A stretch of 64,000 bases of DNA from Leclercia pneumoniae (GCF_017348915.1 NZ_CP071383.1:1240001-1304000), one strand, 5' to 3'. Shown: positions 20,596 through 31,104, counted from the stretch's first letter. Program-made: numbers and translations. The notes: generated from the sequence alone by a model not told the origin.

Positions 20596-20711
20596 GTTCC
20601 CCTCACTCTGACCCTCTCCCAAAGGGAGAGGGAATAGATTGCAGGAAATCTTTAAAAACTGCCGACGACATTCCCCCTCTCCTGTGGGAGAAGGTCGGGG
20701 TGAGGGGAAAC
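20596..20711. repeat. Inverted pair of palindromic REP-like units
   Basis: Left unit 20596-20637 (GTTCCCCTCACTCTGACCCT ... GGGAGAGGGAA) and right unit 20669-20711 are imperfect inverse copies of one another. Each contains its own short palindrome (CCCTCTCCC AAA GGGAGAGGG in the left unit). This is the BIME-like organisation common in enterobacterial intergenic regions and could form a large hairpin in the sdhB-sucA transcript. Confidence 0.75.
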
Positions 20712-20840
20712 CCTTAAGACAGTTTCTAAAGGTTCCTTCGCGAGCCAACAAGAGCTCGCAGGTGAACCCCGGCACGTACACGAAGTGTGCGTGGTAGTTT
20801 CTACGGCGAAAGTAAGCATAAAAATGCTTAAGGGATCACG

Positions 20841-23648
20841 ATGCAGAACGGCGCTTTGAAAGCCTGGCTGGACTCTTCTTACCTTTCTGGTGCGAACCAG
20901 ACCTGGATAGAACAGCTCTATGAAGACTTCTTAACCGATCCTGACTCAGTGGACGCAAACTGGCGTTCTATGTTCCAGCAATTACCAGGAACAGGGGTCA
21001 AACCGGATCAATTCCACTCCAAAACACGTGATTATTTCCGTCGTCTGGCGAAGGATGCCTCACGTTACTCTTCTGCTATTTCCGACCCTGACACCAATGC
21101 GAAGCAGGTTAAAGTCCTGCAGCTTATCAACGCTTATCGCTTCCGTGGTCACCAGCATGCGAATCTCGATCCGCTGGGACTGTGGCAGCAAGATCGCGTA
21201 GCGGATCTCGATCCGGCTTACCACGATCTGACCGAGGCCGATTTCCAGGAGAGCTTTAACGTAGGTTCATTTGCCATCGGCAAAGACACGATGAAGCTGG
21301 GCGATCTGATTGATGCCCTCAAGCAGACCTACTGCGGCTCCATCGGCGCGGAATACATGCACATCACCTCAACAGAAGAGAAACGCTGGATCCAACAGCG
21401 TATTGAGTCCGTGGCGGGCCACGCGACCTTCTCCCCTGAAGAGAAAAAACGCTTCCTGGGCGAACTGACCGCAGCAGAGGGCCTTGAGCGCTATCTGGGC
21501 GCGAAATTCCCGGGTGCGAAGCGCTTCTCGCTGGAAGGCGGCGACGCATTAGTCCCAATGCTCAAAGAGCTGATTCGTCATGCTGGTAAAAGCGGTACCC
21601 GTGAAGTGGTACTGGGTATGGCGCACCGTGGCCGTCTGAACGTGCTGGTCAACGTCCTGGGTAAAAAACCGCAGGATCTGTTCGACGAATTCGCGGGTAA
21701 ACATAAAGAACACCTCGGCACCGGCGACGTGAAGTACCACATGGGCTTCTCATCGGATATCGAAACCGAAGGCGGGCTGGTGCATATGGCGCTGGCGTTT
21801 AACCCGTCTCACCTGGAAATTGTTAGCCCGGTGGTTATCGGTTCCGTGCGCGCGCGTCTGGATCGTCTGGACGAGCCGAGCAGTAACAAAGTGCTGCCAA
21901 TCACCATCCACGGTGACGCGGCCATTACTGGTCAGGGCGTGGTTCAGGAGACCCTGAACATGTCCAAAGCGCGGGGTTACGAAGTGGGCGGTACCGTTCG
22001 CATCGTGATCAACAACCAGGTGGGCTTCACTACCTCTAACCCGCTGGACGCGCGTTCTACGCCGTACTGTACCGATATCGGTAAGATGGTGCAGGCGCCA
22101 ATCTTCCACGTTAACGCGGACGATCCGGAAGCAGTGGCCTTCGTTACCCGTCTGGCGCTGGACTACCGTAATACCTTCAAACGTGACGTGCTGATTGACC
22201 TGTTCTGCTACCGCCGTCACGGCCACAACGAAGCTGATGAGCCAAGTGCAACCCAGCCGTTGATGTATCAGAAAATCAAAAAACACCCGACGCCGCGCAA
22301 GATCTATGCCGACAGGCTGGAAGGCGAAAACGTGGCGACGCTGGAAGATGCGACCGAGCTGGTCAATCTTTACCGCGACGCGCTGGACGCGGGTGAATGC
22401 GTTGTGAAAGAGCTGCGTCCGATGAATATGCACTCCTTTACCTGGTCGCCGTACCTCAACCACGAGTGGGATGAGAGCTACCCGAACAAGGTCGAGATGA
22501 AGCGCCTGCAGGAGCTGGCAAAACGCATCAGCACCGTGCCTGACGCTATCGAGATGCAGTCTCGCGTGGCAAAAATTTACGCTGACCGTCAGTCCATGGC
22601 GGCAGGCGACAAGCTGTTCGACTGGGGTGGCGCTGAGACGCTGGCCTACGCCACGCTGGTAGACGAAGGCATTCCGGTTCGTCTGTCCGGTGAAGATGCG
22701 GGCCGTGGTACTTTCTTCCACCGTCATGCGGTTGTGCACAACCAGTCAAACGGTTCAACTTACACTCCGCTGCAGCACGTACATAACGGCCAGGGCCAGT
22801 TTAAGGTCTGGGACTCCGTTCTGTCTGAAGAAGCGGTACTGGCATTTGAGTACGGCTATGCCACCGCGGAACCGCGCACCCTGACCATCTGGGAAGCGCA
22901 GTTCGGTGACTTTGCTAACGGTGCTCAGGTGGTGATTGACCAGTTCATCTCTTCTGGCGAACAGAAGTGGGGCCGTATGTGTGGTCTGGTGATGCTGCTG
23001 CCGCACGGTTACGAAGGCCAGGGTCCGGAGCACTCCTCCGCGCGTCTGGAACGTTATCTGCAACTCTGTGCTGAGCAGAACATGCAGGTCTGCGTGCCGT
23101 CTACCCCGGCTCAGGTGTATCACATGCTGCGTCGTCAGGCGCTGCGCGGTATGCGTCGTCCGCTGGTGGTCATGTCACCGAAATCCCTGCTGCGCCATCC
23201 GCTGGCGGTCTCCAGCCTTGATGAACTGGCTAACGGCACCTTCCTGCCAGCCATCGGTGAGATTGACGAGCTGGATCCGAAAGGCGTTAAGCGTGTCGTA
23301 ATGTGTTCTGGTAAGGTTTATTACGACCTGCTGGAACAGCGCCGTAAAAACGATCAGAAAGATGTCGCCATCGTGCGTATCGAACAGCTGTATCCATTCC
23401 CGCATCAGGCGATGCAGGAAGTGCTGAAACAATATGCTCACGTCCATGATTTTGTCTGGTGCCAGGAAGAGCCGCTCAACCAGGGCGCATGGTACTGCAG
23501 TCAGCATCATTTCCGTGAAGTGATTCCATTTGGGTCTGCTCTGCGTTATGCAGGTCGCCCGGCCTCCGCCTCTCCGGCGGTAGGGTATATGTCCGTTCAC
23601 CAGAAGCAGCAACAAGATCTGGTTAATGACGCGCTGAACGTCGATTAA
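20841..23648 (+). CDS. sucA: 2-oxoglutarate dehydrogenase E1 component
   Basis: Thiamine-diphosphate decarboxylase of the 2-oxoglutarate dehydrogenase complex, 935 residues (933 in E. coli). It shows the N-terminal E2-binding segment (SGANQTWIEQLYEDFLTDP), active-site HRGRLNVL (about 260), the ThDP/Mg2+ motif HGDAAITGQGVVQE (about 360) and, in the pyrimidine-binding half, GEDAGRGTFFHRHAV. sucB follows after 14 bp. Confidence 0.98.
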   Translation: MQNGALKAWLDSSYLSGANQTWIEQLYEDFLTDPDSVDANWRSMFQQLPGTGVKPDQFHSKTRDYFRRLAKDASRYSSAISDPDTNAKQVKVLQLINAYRFRGHQHANLDPLGLWQQDRVADLDPAYHDLTEADFQESFNVGSFAIGKDTMKLGDLIDALKQTYCGSIGAEYMHITSTEEKRWIQQRIESVAGHATFSPEEKKRFLGELTAAEGLERYLGAKFPGAKRFSLEGGDALVPMLKELIRHAGKSGTREVVLGMAHRGRLNVLVNVLGKKPQDLFDEFAGKHKEHLGTGDVKYHMGFSSDIETEGGLVHMALAFNPSHLEIVSPVVIGSVRARLDRLDEPSSNKVLPITIHGDAAITGQGVVQETLNMSKARGYEVGGTVRIVINNQVGFTTSNPLDARSTPYCTDIGKMVQAPIFHVNADDPEAVAFVTRLALDYRNTFKRDVLIDLFCYRRHGHNEADEPSATQPLMYQKIKKHPTPRKIYADRLEGENVATLEDATELVNLYRDALDAGECVVKELRPMNMHSFTWSPYLNHEWDESYPNKVEMKRLQELAKRISTVPDAIEMQSRVAKIYADRQSMAAGDKLFDWGGAETLAYATLVDEGIPVRLSGEDAGRGTFFHRHAVVHNQSNGSTYTPLQHVHNGQGQFKVWDSVLSEEAVLAFEYGYATAEPRTLTIWEAQFGDFANGAQVVIDQFISSGEQKWGRMCGLVMLLPHGYEGQGPEHSSARLERYLQLCAEQNMQVCVPSTPAQVYHMLRRQALRGMRRPLVVMSPKSLLRHPLAVSSLDELANGTFLPAIGEIDELDPKGVKRVVMCSGKVYYDLLEQRRKNDQKDVAIVRIEQLYPFPHQAMQEVLKQYAHVHDFVWCQEEPLNQGAWYCSQHHFREVIPFGSALRYAGRPASASPAVGYMSVHQKQQQDLVNDALNVD

Positions 23649-23662
23649 TTAAAGGATAAATA

Positions 23663-24889
23663 ATGAGTAGCGTAGATATTCTTGTTCCCGACCTGCCTGA
23701 ATCCGTAGCAGATGCGACCGTCGCGACCTGGCACAAAAAACCGGGCGATAGCGTTAAGCGCGATGAAGTGCTGGTAGAAATCGAAACTGACAAAGTGGTA
23801 CTGGAAGTACCGGCATCGGCGGATGGCATCCTGGACGCAGTGCTGGAAGATGAAGGGACCACCGTGACCTCTCGCCAGATCCTGGGTCGCCTGCGTGAAG
23901 GCAACAGCGCGGGCAAAGAGTCCAGCGCTAAATCTGAAGAGAAAGCCTCTACGCCGGCCCAGCGCCAGCAGGCTTCTCTGGAAGAGCAGTCTAACGACGC
24001 GCTCAGCCCGGCGATCCGTCGCCTGCTGGCTGAACACAGCCTCGATCCGGCGGCCATCAAAGGCACCGGCGTGGGCGGCCGTCTGACCCGCGAAGATATC
24101 GATAAGCATCTGGCAAAAGCGCCTTCTGAAGCGAAAGCTGAGGCCAAAGCCCCTGCGGCAGCGCCAGCAGCGCAGCCTGCACTGGGCGCACGCAGCGAAA
24201 AACGCGTGCCGATGACCCGCCTGCGTAAGCGTGTGGCTGAGCGTCTGCTGGAAGCGAAAAACTCCACCGCGATGCTGACCACCTTTAACGAAGTAAACAT
24301 GAAGCCAATCATGGACCTGCGTAAGCAATACGGTGACGCGTTTGAAAAACGTCACGGTATCCGTCTGGGCTTTATGTCCTTCTACGTGAAGGCGGTGGTT
24401 GAAGCGCTGAAACGCTACCCGGAAGTGAACGCTTCCATCGACGGCGATGATGTGGTTTATCACAACTACTTCGACGTGAGCATGGCCGTTTCTACGCCGC
24501 GCGGTCTAGTGACCCCGGTTCTGCGTGACGTAGACACCCTGGGCATGGCTGACATCGAAAAACGCATTAAAGAGCTGGCGCTGAAAGGCCGTGACGGCAA
24601 GCTGACCGTAGAAGATCTCACCGGTGGTAACTTCACCATTACCAACGGCGGCGTCTTCGGTTCGCTGATGTCCACTCCGATCATCAACCCGCCGCAGAGC
24701 GCGATCCTGGGCATGCACGCCATCAAAGATCGTCCAATGGCCGTTGACGGTAAAGTCGAAATTCTGCCGATGATGTATCTGGCGCTCTCCTACGATCACC
24801 GTCTGATTGATGGCCGTGAGTCCGTGGGCTTCCTGGTCGCCATTAAAGAGCTGCTGGAAGATCCGACTCGTCTGCTGCTGGACGTGTAG
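23663..24889 (+). CDS. sucB: Dihydrolipoyl succinyltransferase (E2)
   Basis: Core of the 2-oxoglutarate dehydrogenase complex, 408 residues. Domains in order: lipoyl domain with the modified Lys in [13 protein letters not shown] (about 44), an Ala/Pro linker, peripheral subunit-binding domain ([20 protein letters not shown]), a second Ala-rich linker, and the catalytic domain ending in the active-site [16 protein letters not shown]. Start codon 14 bp after sucA. Confidence 0.98.
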   Translation: MSSVDILVPDLPESVADATVATWHKKPGDSVKRDEVLVEIETDKVVLEVPASADGILDAVLEDEGTTVTSRQILGRLREGNSAGKESSAKSEEKASTPAQRQQASLEEQSNDALSPAIRRLLAEHSLDPAAIKGTGVGGRLTREDIDKHLAKAPSEAKAEAKAPAAAPAAQPALGARSEKRVPMTRLRKRVAERLLEAKNSTAMLTTFNEVNMKPIMDLRKQYGDAFEKRHGIRLGFMSFYVKAVVEALKRYPEVNASIDGDDVVYHNYFDVSMAVSTPRGLVTPVLRDVDTLGMADIEKRIKELALKGRDGKLTVEDLTGGNFTITNGGVFGSLMSTPIINPPQSAILGMHAIKDRPMAVDGKVEILPMMYLALSYDHRLIDGRESVGFLVAIKELLEDPTRLLLDV

Positions 24890-24901
24890 TTTCGCACCAT
24901 T

Positions 24902-24925
24902 GCCCGGCGGTCTCTCCCGCCGGGC
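24902..24925. repeat. REP-like palindrome between sucB and sucC
   Basis: GCCCGGCGG / CCGCCGGGC with a 6-base loop, followed by CTACAAAA as in REP elements. Such hairpins often protect upstream mRNA from 3' exonucleases; here it divides sucAB from sucCD. Confidence 0.75.
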
Positions 24926-24971
24926 CTACAAAAGCATGATCTAACGATTACCTGAAGGATGGATAGAACAC

Positions 24972-26138
24972 ATGAACTTACATGAATATCAGGCCAAACA
25001 GCTGTTTGCCCGGTATGGCTTACCGGCTCCGGTGGGTTATGCCTGTACTACCCCGCGTGAAGCAGAAGAAGCCGCATCAAAAATCGGTGCTGGCCCGTGG
25101 GTAGTTAAATGTCAGGTTCACGCTGGTGGCCGCGGTAAAGCGGGCGGTGTGAAGGTAGTCAACTCTAAAGAAGAGATCCGCGCCTTTGCGGAACATTGGC
25201 TGGGCAAACGCCTGGTGACCTACCAGACAGACGCGAACGGCCAGCCGGTTAACCAGATTCTGGTTGAAGCGGCGACCGATATCGCAAAAGAGCTGTACCT
25301 CGGCGCGGTAGTAGACCGTAGCTCCCGTCGCGTGGTGTTCATGGCCTCTACCGAAGGCGGCGTGGAAATCGAAAAAGTGGCGGAAGAGACCCCGCACCTG
25401 ATCCACAAAGTGGCTATCGATCCGCTGGCCGGCCCTATGCCGTACCAGGGTCGCGAACTGGCGTTCAAACTGGGTCTGGAAGGTAAACTGGTTCAGCAGT
25501 TCACCAAGATCTTCATGGGCCTGGCGACCATCTTCCTGGAGCGCGACCTGGCGCTGATCGAAATCAACCCGCTGGTGATCACTAAGCAGGGCGACCTGAT
25601 CTGCCTCGACGGCAAACTGGGTGCCGACGGCAATGCCCTGTTCCGCCAGTCCGATCTGCGTGAAATGCGCGACCAGTCTCAGGAAGATCCGCGTGAAGCG
25701 CAGGCTGCACAGTGGGAACTGAACTACGTGGCGCTGGATGGCAACATCGGCTGTATGGTTAACGGTGCGGGCCTGGCAATGGGCACCATGGACATTGTTA
25801 AACTGCACGGCGGCGAACCGGCCAACTTCCTCGACGTGGGCGGCGGCGCAACCAAAGAGCGCGTGACCGAAGCGTTTAAAATCATCCTCTCTGACGACAA
25901 CGTGAAAGCCGTTCTGGTGAACATCTTTGGCGGTATCGTACGTTGCGACCTGATCGCAGACGGCATTATCGGTGCGGTAGAAGAAGTGGGTGTTAACGTT
26001 CCAGTGGTAGTGCGTCTGGAAGGTAACAACGCTGAACTCGGCGCGAAAAAACTGGCTGACAGCGGCCTGAATATTATTGCAGCTAAAAGTCTGACGGATG
26101 CAGCTCAGCAGGTTGTTGCCGCAGTGGAGGGGAAATAA
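24972..26138 (+). CDS. sucC: Succinyl-CoA ligase beta subunit
   Basis: 388-residue ADP-forming subunit. It has an N-terminal ATP-grasp domain ([20 protein letters not shown], then [17 protein letters not shown]) and a C-terminal CoA-ligase-type domain with [16 protein letters not shown], which contributes the second phosphate-binding helix. Its stop overlaps the sucD start by one base. Confidence 0.98.
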   Translation: MNLHEYQAKQLFARYGLPAPVGYACTTPREAEEAASKIGAGPWVVKCQVHAGGRGKAGGVKVVNSKEEIRAFAEHWLGKRLVTYQTDANGQPVNQILVEAATDIAKELYLGAVVDRSSRRVVFMASTEGGVEIEKVAEETPHLIHKVAIDPLAGPMPYQGRELAFKLGLEGKLVQQFTKIFMGLATIFLERDLALIEINPLVITKQGDLICLDGKLGADGNALFRQSDLREMRDQSQEDPREAQAAQWELNYVALDGNIGCMVNGAGLAMGTMDIVKLHGGEPANFLDVGGGATKERVTEAFKIILSDDNVKAVLVNIFGGIVRCDLIADGIIGAVEEVGVNVPVVVRLEGNNAELGAKKLADSGLNIIAAKSLTDAAQQVVAAVEGK

Positions 26139-27007
26139 TGTCCGTTTTAATTAATAAAGATACCAAGGTTATCTGCCAGGGCTTCACCGGTAGCCAGGGG
26201 ACTTTCCACTCCGAACAGGCGCTGGCCTACGGTACGCAGATGGTTGGCGGCGTGACGCCGGGTAAAGGCGGCACTACGCACCTGGGTCTGCCGGTGTTCA
26301 ACACCGTGCGCGAAGCGGTCGAAGCGACCGGCGCAACCGCGACCGTGATCTACGTTCCTGCGCCGTTCTGCAAAGATTCCATTCTGGAGGCCATCGATGC
26401 AGGCATCAAACTGATCATCACTATCACTGAAGGCATCCCGACGCTGGACATGCTGACTGTGAAAGTGAAGCTGGATGAAGCCGGCGTGCGCATGATCGGC
26501 CCGAACTGCCCGGGTGTTATCACCCCAGGTGAGTGCAAAATCGGCATTATGCCAGGCCATATCCATAAGCCAGGTAAAGTGGGCATTGTTTCCCGCTCTG
26601 GTACCCTGACCTATGAAGCGGTTAAACAGACCACTGACTACGGTTTCGGCCAGTCTACCTGCGTGGGCATCGGCGGTGACCCGATTCCAGGCTCTAACTT
26701 CATCGACATCCTGAAGCTGTTCCAGGAAGACCCGCAGACCGAGGCGATCGTAATGATCGGTGAAATCGGCGGTAGCGCAGAAGAAGAAGCGGCCGCTTAC
26801 ATCAAAGATCACGTGACCAAGCCGGTAGTAGGCTACATCGCGGGTGTTACCGCGCCGAAAGGCAAGCGTATGGGCCACGCTGGCGCCATCATCGCAGGCG
26901 GTAAAGGTACTGCTGATGAGAAATTTGCTGCGCTGGAAGCAGCGGGTGTGAAAACCGTTCGCAGCCTGGCTGATATCGGCGAAGCACTGAAATCCATCAT
27001 TAAGTAA
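26138..27007 (+). CDS. sucD: Succinyl-CoA ligase alpha subunit
   Basis: 289-residue CoA-binding subunit that carries the phosphohistidine. It has the CoA-binding N terminus ([19 protein letters not shown]), [20 protein letters not shown], and the phosphorylated His in [18 protein letters not shown] near 245. It is the last ORF of the sdh-suc operon and is followed by a structured 3' UTR. Confidence 0.98.
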   Translation: MSVLINKDTKVICQGFTGSQGTFHSEQALAYGTQMVGGVTPGKGGTTHLGLPVFNTVREAVEATGATATVIYVPAPFCKDSILEAIDAGIKLIITITEGIPTLDMLTVKVKLDEAGVRMIGPNCPGVITPGECKIGIMPGHIHKPGKVGIVSRSGTLTYEAVKQTTDYGFGQSTCVGIGGDPIPGSNFIDILKLFQEDPQTEAIVMIGEIGGSAEEEAAAYIKDHVTKPVVGYIAGVTAPKGKRMGHAGAIIAGGKGTADEKFAALEAAGVKTVRSLADIGEALKSIIK

Positions 27008-27093
27008 ATCCTCTCTGCTCCCCGTGCGGGGAGCTTTGACATAATAAATGTCCGTTTCGACATGGTTGGCCATCGTAAGATGGCCTTTTTTTT
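27008..27093 (+). ncRNA. sdhX: Probable SdhX (RybD) 3'-UTR small RNA
   Basis: The sdh-suc 3' UTR starts with a hairpin GCTCCCC/GGGGAGC (27017-27034), then an unpaired stretch (ATAATAAATGTCCGTTTCGA), then the terminator hairpin. In E. coli the equivalent fragment is released as the Hfq-bound sRNA SdhX, which represses ackA and other targets. Position, length and the single-stranded seed region fit; the exact 5' end, made by RNase E, cannot be read from sequence. Confidence 0.6.
27068..27093 (+). terminator. Terminator of the sdhCDAB-sucABCD operon
   Basis: Stem GGCCATC / GATGGCC with loop GTAA and eight T residues; also the 3' end of the putative SdhX RNA, typical for Hfq binding. Confidence 0.93.
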
Positions 27094-27462
27094 ATGCGAG
27101 GGGAGGGGAGACGATGCGCCAAAAACAGGCGTCAGTCAGTGATGGAAAGGGGATAATCCAGCGGTCTGTTATTTCGCTTTCACTTTATAGTAACAATGCG
27201 GTGTTAATTTACGGATTGTGAAAAGTAAAATATTTGTAATATGTTTCTTTTCTGTGAGTAAGATAAAAAATTAACATCCCCAGGATATTGGGACTAATTT
27301 GCCTTAATAAAAAGATTCCCTTCAAGTATGGTTAATTTAAATGACTATTATTCATAGTATGTCGTTTAATTGATAACTAATGCCCGCCAATTTATACATA
27401 TCATTAACATGGTTTTTACTATGTTTACCGCGAAGATACACAGTTAACAACTGGGCTTAATA

Positions 27463-27476
27463 TTGATTTAAATCAA
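27463..27476 (+). promoter_or_regulatory. FNR box in the cydA control region
   Basis: TTGATTTAAATCAA is a perfect FNR site (TTGAT-N4-ATCAA), 352 bp upstream of cydA. The gap from 27094 to 27723 is AT-rich and contains further half-sites (GATCAA near 27525, TTGATC near 27560), fitting the multi-promoter FNR/ArcA control of E. coli cydAB. No other gene is seen in it. Confidence 0.75.
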
Positions 27477-27723
27477 TATTTAATACCTGGAAAAGAGCGT
27501 GAAAAACCGTTAAATTGTTCGCGATCAAACTGGTCCAAAAGTGGTAAATTCGCCATATATTGATCGCTGTCGTAAAACGTAAATCTGATTCAATAAAAAC
27601 CTGTTTATTGTAAGGGTTTTACGGCGTAATATATTGCAGGATCAATTTGGTGTTTTAATTAACGTATCTGCAACCTTTCATCATGGCTTTTTTCTCCAGC
27701 GAAGAATAAGTAAGGAAGAAAGG

Positions 27724-27801
27724 ATGCTGAAAACTTTTTTATTGGGGCATGCGGGTGAGTCCTTTCTAACGGGACTTACTCTCGAGGTCTTCATGCGATG
27801 A
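27724..27801 (+). CDS. Putative 25-residue leader peptide upstream of cydA
   Basis: An ORF ATG CTG AAA ACT ... TGA encoding [25 protein letters not shown] is preceded by the purine-rich AAGGAAGAAAGG. It ends 13 bp before the cydA ATG at 27815, so its translation could couple to cydA. Not matched to a named protein with confidence. It could be a chance ORF in the leader; conservation of its reading frame across genera would decide. Confidence 0.4.
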   Translation: MLKTFLLGHAGESFLTGLTLEVFMR

Positions 27802-27814
27802 GCAAGGAGTCATG

Positions 27815-29383
27815 ATGTTAGATATAGTCGAACTGTCGCGCTTACAGTTTGCCTTGACCGCGATGTACCACTTCCTGTTTGTGCCACTGACGCTCGGTAT
27901 GGCGTTCTTGTTGGCCATCATGGAAACGGTGTACGTCCTCTCCGGCAAACAGATTTATAAAGATATGACCAAGTTCTGGGGCAAGTTGTTTGGTATCAAC
28001 TTTGCGCTGGGCGTGGCTACCGGTCTGACCATGGAGTTCCAGTTCGGGACTAACTGGTCTTATTACTCCCACTACGTTGGGGATATTTTCGGTGCGCCGC
28101 TGGCCATTGAAGGTCTGATGGCCTTCTTCCTCGAATCCACCTTTGTAGGTCTGTTCTTCTTCGGCTGGGATCGTCTGAGTAAAGTTCAGCACATGGCGGT
28201 AACCTGGCTGGTCGCCCTCGGCTCCAACCTCTCTGCTCTGTGGATCCTGGTGGCAAACGGCTGGATGCAGAACCCTATCGCCTCTGATTTCAACTTTGAA
28301 ACCATGCGCATGGAGATGGTGAGCTTCTCTGAGCTGGTGCTGAACCCGGTCGCGCAGGTGAAATTCGTGCACACCGTGGCTTCGGGTTATGTCTGCGGCG
28401 CGATGTTCGTGCTGGGTATTAGCGCCTACTATATGTTGCGTGGCCGCGACTTTGCTTTCGCAAAACGCTCCTTCGCCATTGCGGCGAGCTTCGGTATGGC
28501 AGCCATCCTCTCTGTTATCGTGCTGGGTGATGAATCCGGTTACGAGATGGGTGACGTGCAGAAAACCAAGCTGGCGGCAATTGAAGCAGAATGGGAAACG
28601 CAACCGGCTCCGGCGGCCTTTACCCTGTTCGGTATTCCGGATCAGGATGCGCAGGAAAACCGCTTCGCCATCCAAATTCCTTACGCGCTGGGTATTATTG
28701 CTACCCGCTCCGTGGACACGCCGGTCATTGGCCTTAAAGACCTGCTGGTTCAGCATGAAGAGCGTATCCGTAACGGGATGAAAGCCTATTCCCTGTTAGA
28801 GCAGCTGCGTGCGGGCTCTACCGATCAGGCCGTTCGCGACCAGTTCAACGACGTGAAGAAAGACCTGGGTTATGGTCTGCTGCTGAAACGCTATACCCCG
28901 AACGTCTCTGACGCGACGGAAGCGCAAATTCAGATGGCGACCAAAGACTCCATTCCGCGCGTTGCGCCGTTGTATTTCGCGTTCCGTATCATGGTCGGGA
29001 GCGGCATCATTATGCTGCTGATCATTGCTGCCTCCTTCTGGTCGGTTATTCGTAACCGTATCGGCGAGAAAAAATGGCTGCTGCGTACGGCGCTGTACGG
29101 TATTCCGCTGCCATGGATTGCCATCGAATCCGGTTGGTTCGTTGCGGAGTATGGCCGTCAGCCGTGGGCTATCGGTGAGGTGTTACCAACGGCTGTGGCG
29201 AACTCGTCGCTGACCGCGGGCGACCTTATCTTCTCCATGTTGCTGATTTGTGGTCTGTACACCCTGTTCCTGGTGGCTGAGCTGTTCCTGATGTTCAAGT
29301 TCGCTCGCCTCGGCCCAGGCAGCCTGAAAACCGGTCGCTATCACTACGAGCAGTCCTCCGTGGCTTCTCAGCCGGCACGCTAA
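27815..29383 (+). CDS. cydA: Cytochrome bd-I ubiquinol oxidase subunit I
   Basis: High-affinity terminal oxidase subunit carrying haems b558, b595 and d; 522 residues from the second of two ATGs, which has AGGAG at the better spacing and equals the E. coli protein. The proximal haem ligand His19 lies in [15 protein letters not shown], the second His near 186 in [11 protein letters not shown], and the conserved [13 protein letters not shown] lies near 390-400. The hydrophilic quinol (Q) loop spans about 255-390. cydB follows after 15 bp. Confidence 0.97.
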   Translation: MLDIVELSRLQFALTAMYHFLFVPLTLGMAFLLAIMETVYVLSGKQIYKDMTKFWGKLFGINFALGVATGLTMEFQFGTNWSYYSHYVGDIFGAPLAIEGLMAFFLESTFVGLFFFGWDRLSKVQHMAVTWLVALGSNLSALWILVANGWMQNPIASDFNFETMRMEMVSFSELVLNPVAQVKFVHTVASGYVCGAMFVLGISAYYMLRGRDFAFAKRSFAIAASFGMAAILSVIVLGDESGYEMGDVQKTKLAAIEAEWETQPAPAAFTLFGIPDQDAQENRFAIQIPYALGIIATRSVDTPVIGLKDLLVQHEERIRNGMKAYSLLEQLRAGSTDQAVRDQFNDVKKDLGYGLLLKRYTPNVSDATEAQIQMATKDSIPRVAPLYFAFRIMVGSGIIMLLIIAASFWSVIRNRIGEKKWLLRTALYGIPLPWIAIESGWFVAEYGRQPWAIGEVLPTAVANSSLTAGDLIFSMLLICGLYTLFLVAELFLMFKFARLGPGSLKTGRYHYEQSSVASQPAR

Positions 29384-29398
29384 GACAGGAGTCGTCAA

Positions 29399-30538
29399 AT
29401 GATCGATTATGAAGTATTGCGTTTTATCTGGTGGCTGCTGGTTGGCATTCTGCTGATTGGCTTTGCTGTCACCGACGGGTTCGACATGGGGGTGGGCATG
29501 CTCACCCGTTTCCTCGGTCGTAACGACACCGAGCGTCGTATCATGATTAACTCCATCGCTCCTCACTGGGACGGTAACCAGGTGTGGCTGATCACCGCAG
29601 GCGGCGCGCTGTTTGCTGCCTGGCCGATGGTCTACGCCGCGGCGTTCTCCGGCTTCTATGTGGCGATGATTTTGGTGCTGGCCTCTTTATTCTTCCGTCC
29701 GGTAGGCTTTGACTACCGTTCCAAGATTGAAGATACCCGCTGGCGTAACATGTGGGACTGGGGCATCTTCATCGGTAGCTTTGTGCCACCGCTGGTGATT
29801 GGCGTGGCCTTTGGTAACCTGCTGCAGGGCGTACCGTTCCACATCGACGAGTACATGCGTCTTTACTACACCGGTAACTTCTTCCAGCTGCTGAACCCGT
29901 TTGGTCTGCTGGCAGGTGTGGTGAGCGTGGCGATGATCATTACTCAGGGTGCGACCTATCTGCAGATGCGTACTGTGGGTGAACTGCACCTGCGCTCTCG
30001 CGCAACGGCGCAGGTTGCTGCGCTGGTGACGCTGGTCTGCTTTGCCCTGGGCGGTGTCTGGGTAATGTATGGTATTGATGGCTACGTTGTGACCTCTGCG
30101 ATCAACCACGCTGCGCCGTCTAATCCATTGACGAAAGAAGTGGCGCGTCAGGCAGGTGCATGGCTGGTGAACTTCAACAATATGCCTGCGCTTTGGGCTA
30201 TCCCCGCGCTGGGCGTGCTGTTGCCGCTGCTGACCGTGCTGACCTCTCGTCTGGAAAAAGGCGCGCTGGCGTTCGTCTTCTCGTCACTGACCCTGGCGTG
30301 CATTATCCTGACTGCCGGTATCGCGATGTTCCCATTCGTTATGCCATCAAGCACCATGATGAATGCAAGCCTGACCATGTGGGATGCGACCTCCAGTCAG
30401 CTGACGCTTAATCTGATGACCTATGTTGCGGGTGTGTTCGTACCCATTATTCTGCTGTACACCTCCTGGTGTTACTGGAAAATGTTTGGTCGTCTCACCA
30501 AAGAACATATCGAAAGTAACACCCACTCTATGTACTAA
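29399..30538 (+). CDS. cydB: Cytochrome bd-I ubiquinol oxidase subunit II
   Basis: 379-residue membrane subunit, same length as in E. coli, with about nine helices. Family segments visible: DYEVLRFIWWLLVGILLIGF, FDMGVGMLTRFLGRNDTERR, and HWDGNQVWLITAGGALFAAWP with the conserved acidic residue. It pairs with CydA; cydX follows 14 bp downstream. Confidence 0.98.
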   Translation: MIDYEVLRFIWWLLVGILLIGFAVTDGFDMGVGMLTRFLGRNDTERRIMINSIAPHWDGNQVWLITAGGALFAAWPMVYAAAFSGFYVAMILVLASLFFRPVGFDYRSKIEDTRWRNMWDWGIFIGSFVPPLVIGVAFGNLLQGVPFHIDEYMRLYYTGNFFQLLNPFGLLAGVVSVAMIITQGATYLQMRTVGELHLRSRATAQVAALVTLVCFALGGVWVMYGIDGYVVTSAINHAAPSNPLTKEVARQAGAWLVNFNNMPALWAIPALGVLLPLLTVLTSRLEKGALAFVFSSLTLACIILTAGIAMFPFVMPSSTMMNASLTMWDATSSQLTLNLMTYVAGVFVPIILLYTSWCYWKMFGRLTKEHIESNTHSMY

Positions 30539-30552
30539 GTAAGGAGCTGAAT

Positions 30553-30666
30553 ATGTGGTATTTCGCATGGATTTTAGGGACGCTTCTTGCCTGTGCATTT
30601 GGGGTGATTACCGCCCTGGCGCTGGAGCACGTTGAAGCGTCCAAAGCCGGTGAAGAAAAACACTGA
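30553..30666 (+). CDS. cydX: Cytochrome bd-I accessory subunit CydX
   Basis: 37-residue single-helix peptide required for stability and activity of cytochrome bd-I. It begins MWYFAWILGTLLACAFGVIT and ends with a charged tail (AGEEKH); the first 22 residues are almost identical to E. coli CydX. AAGGAG lies 8 bp upstream. Its stop codon overlaps the ybgE start (TGATG). Confidence 0.95.
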   Translation: MWYFAWILGTLLACAFGVITALALEHVEASKAGEEKH

Positions 30667-30956
30667 TGGAAATTATCGCGACCCTCTATCGCGTAATGGA
30701 CAAGCGCCCGTTAAGGGCGCTTTCCCTTGTGATGGCATTAGTGTTGGCAGGATGCGTATTTTGGGATCCGGCGCGCTTTGCTGCCAGAACCAGTACGCTC
30801 GAGATCTGGCACGGGTTTCTTATTATGTGGGCCGTCTGTGCGGGGGTGATCCACGGCGTCGGTTTTCGTCCGAAAGCCCCTCTCTGGCAGGGCATTTTTT
30901 GTCCGCTGGTGGCCGACCTGGTGCTGTTCGCTGGCCTGATTTTCTTTTTCAATTGA
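30666..30956 (+). CDS. ybgE: Cyd operon protein YbgE
   Basis: 96-residue membrane protein with three predicted helices (SLVMALVLAGCVFW, LEIWHGFLIMWAVCAGVIHGV, IFCPLVADLVLFAGLIFFF). Always found beside cydX in enterobacteria, presumably linked to cytochrome bd, though its role is not defined. It is coupled to cydX by a one-base overlap. A 148-bp gap holding the tol promoter region follows. Confidence 0.9.
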   Translation: MEIIATLYRVMDKRPLRALSLVMALVLAGCVFWDPARFAARTSTLEIWHGFLIMWAVCAGVIHGVGFRPKAPLWQGIFCPLVADLVLFAGLIFFFN

Positions 30957-31104
30957 ATAAGAACCCTCCGTTAATATTATGGGCTTACTAGGGCCCATAA
31001 AAATTTACTCTCCGTTTACTTTCCCCCATTCCAAACCATCATTCCCGCGCGTATAGTAGCGAAGTTTAAAAGCGCTAACTTTTGTTGCATTACCGGGATG
31101 TAAA

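Noticed and set aside
21750..22739. 329-codon minus-strand frame opposite sucA
   Set aside because: Same cause: antisense shadow of a highly expressed gene with no family resemblance.
26147..27073. 308-codon minus-strand frame opposite sucD
   Set aside because: Antisense shadow; it would begin inside the sdh-suc terminator hairpin.
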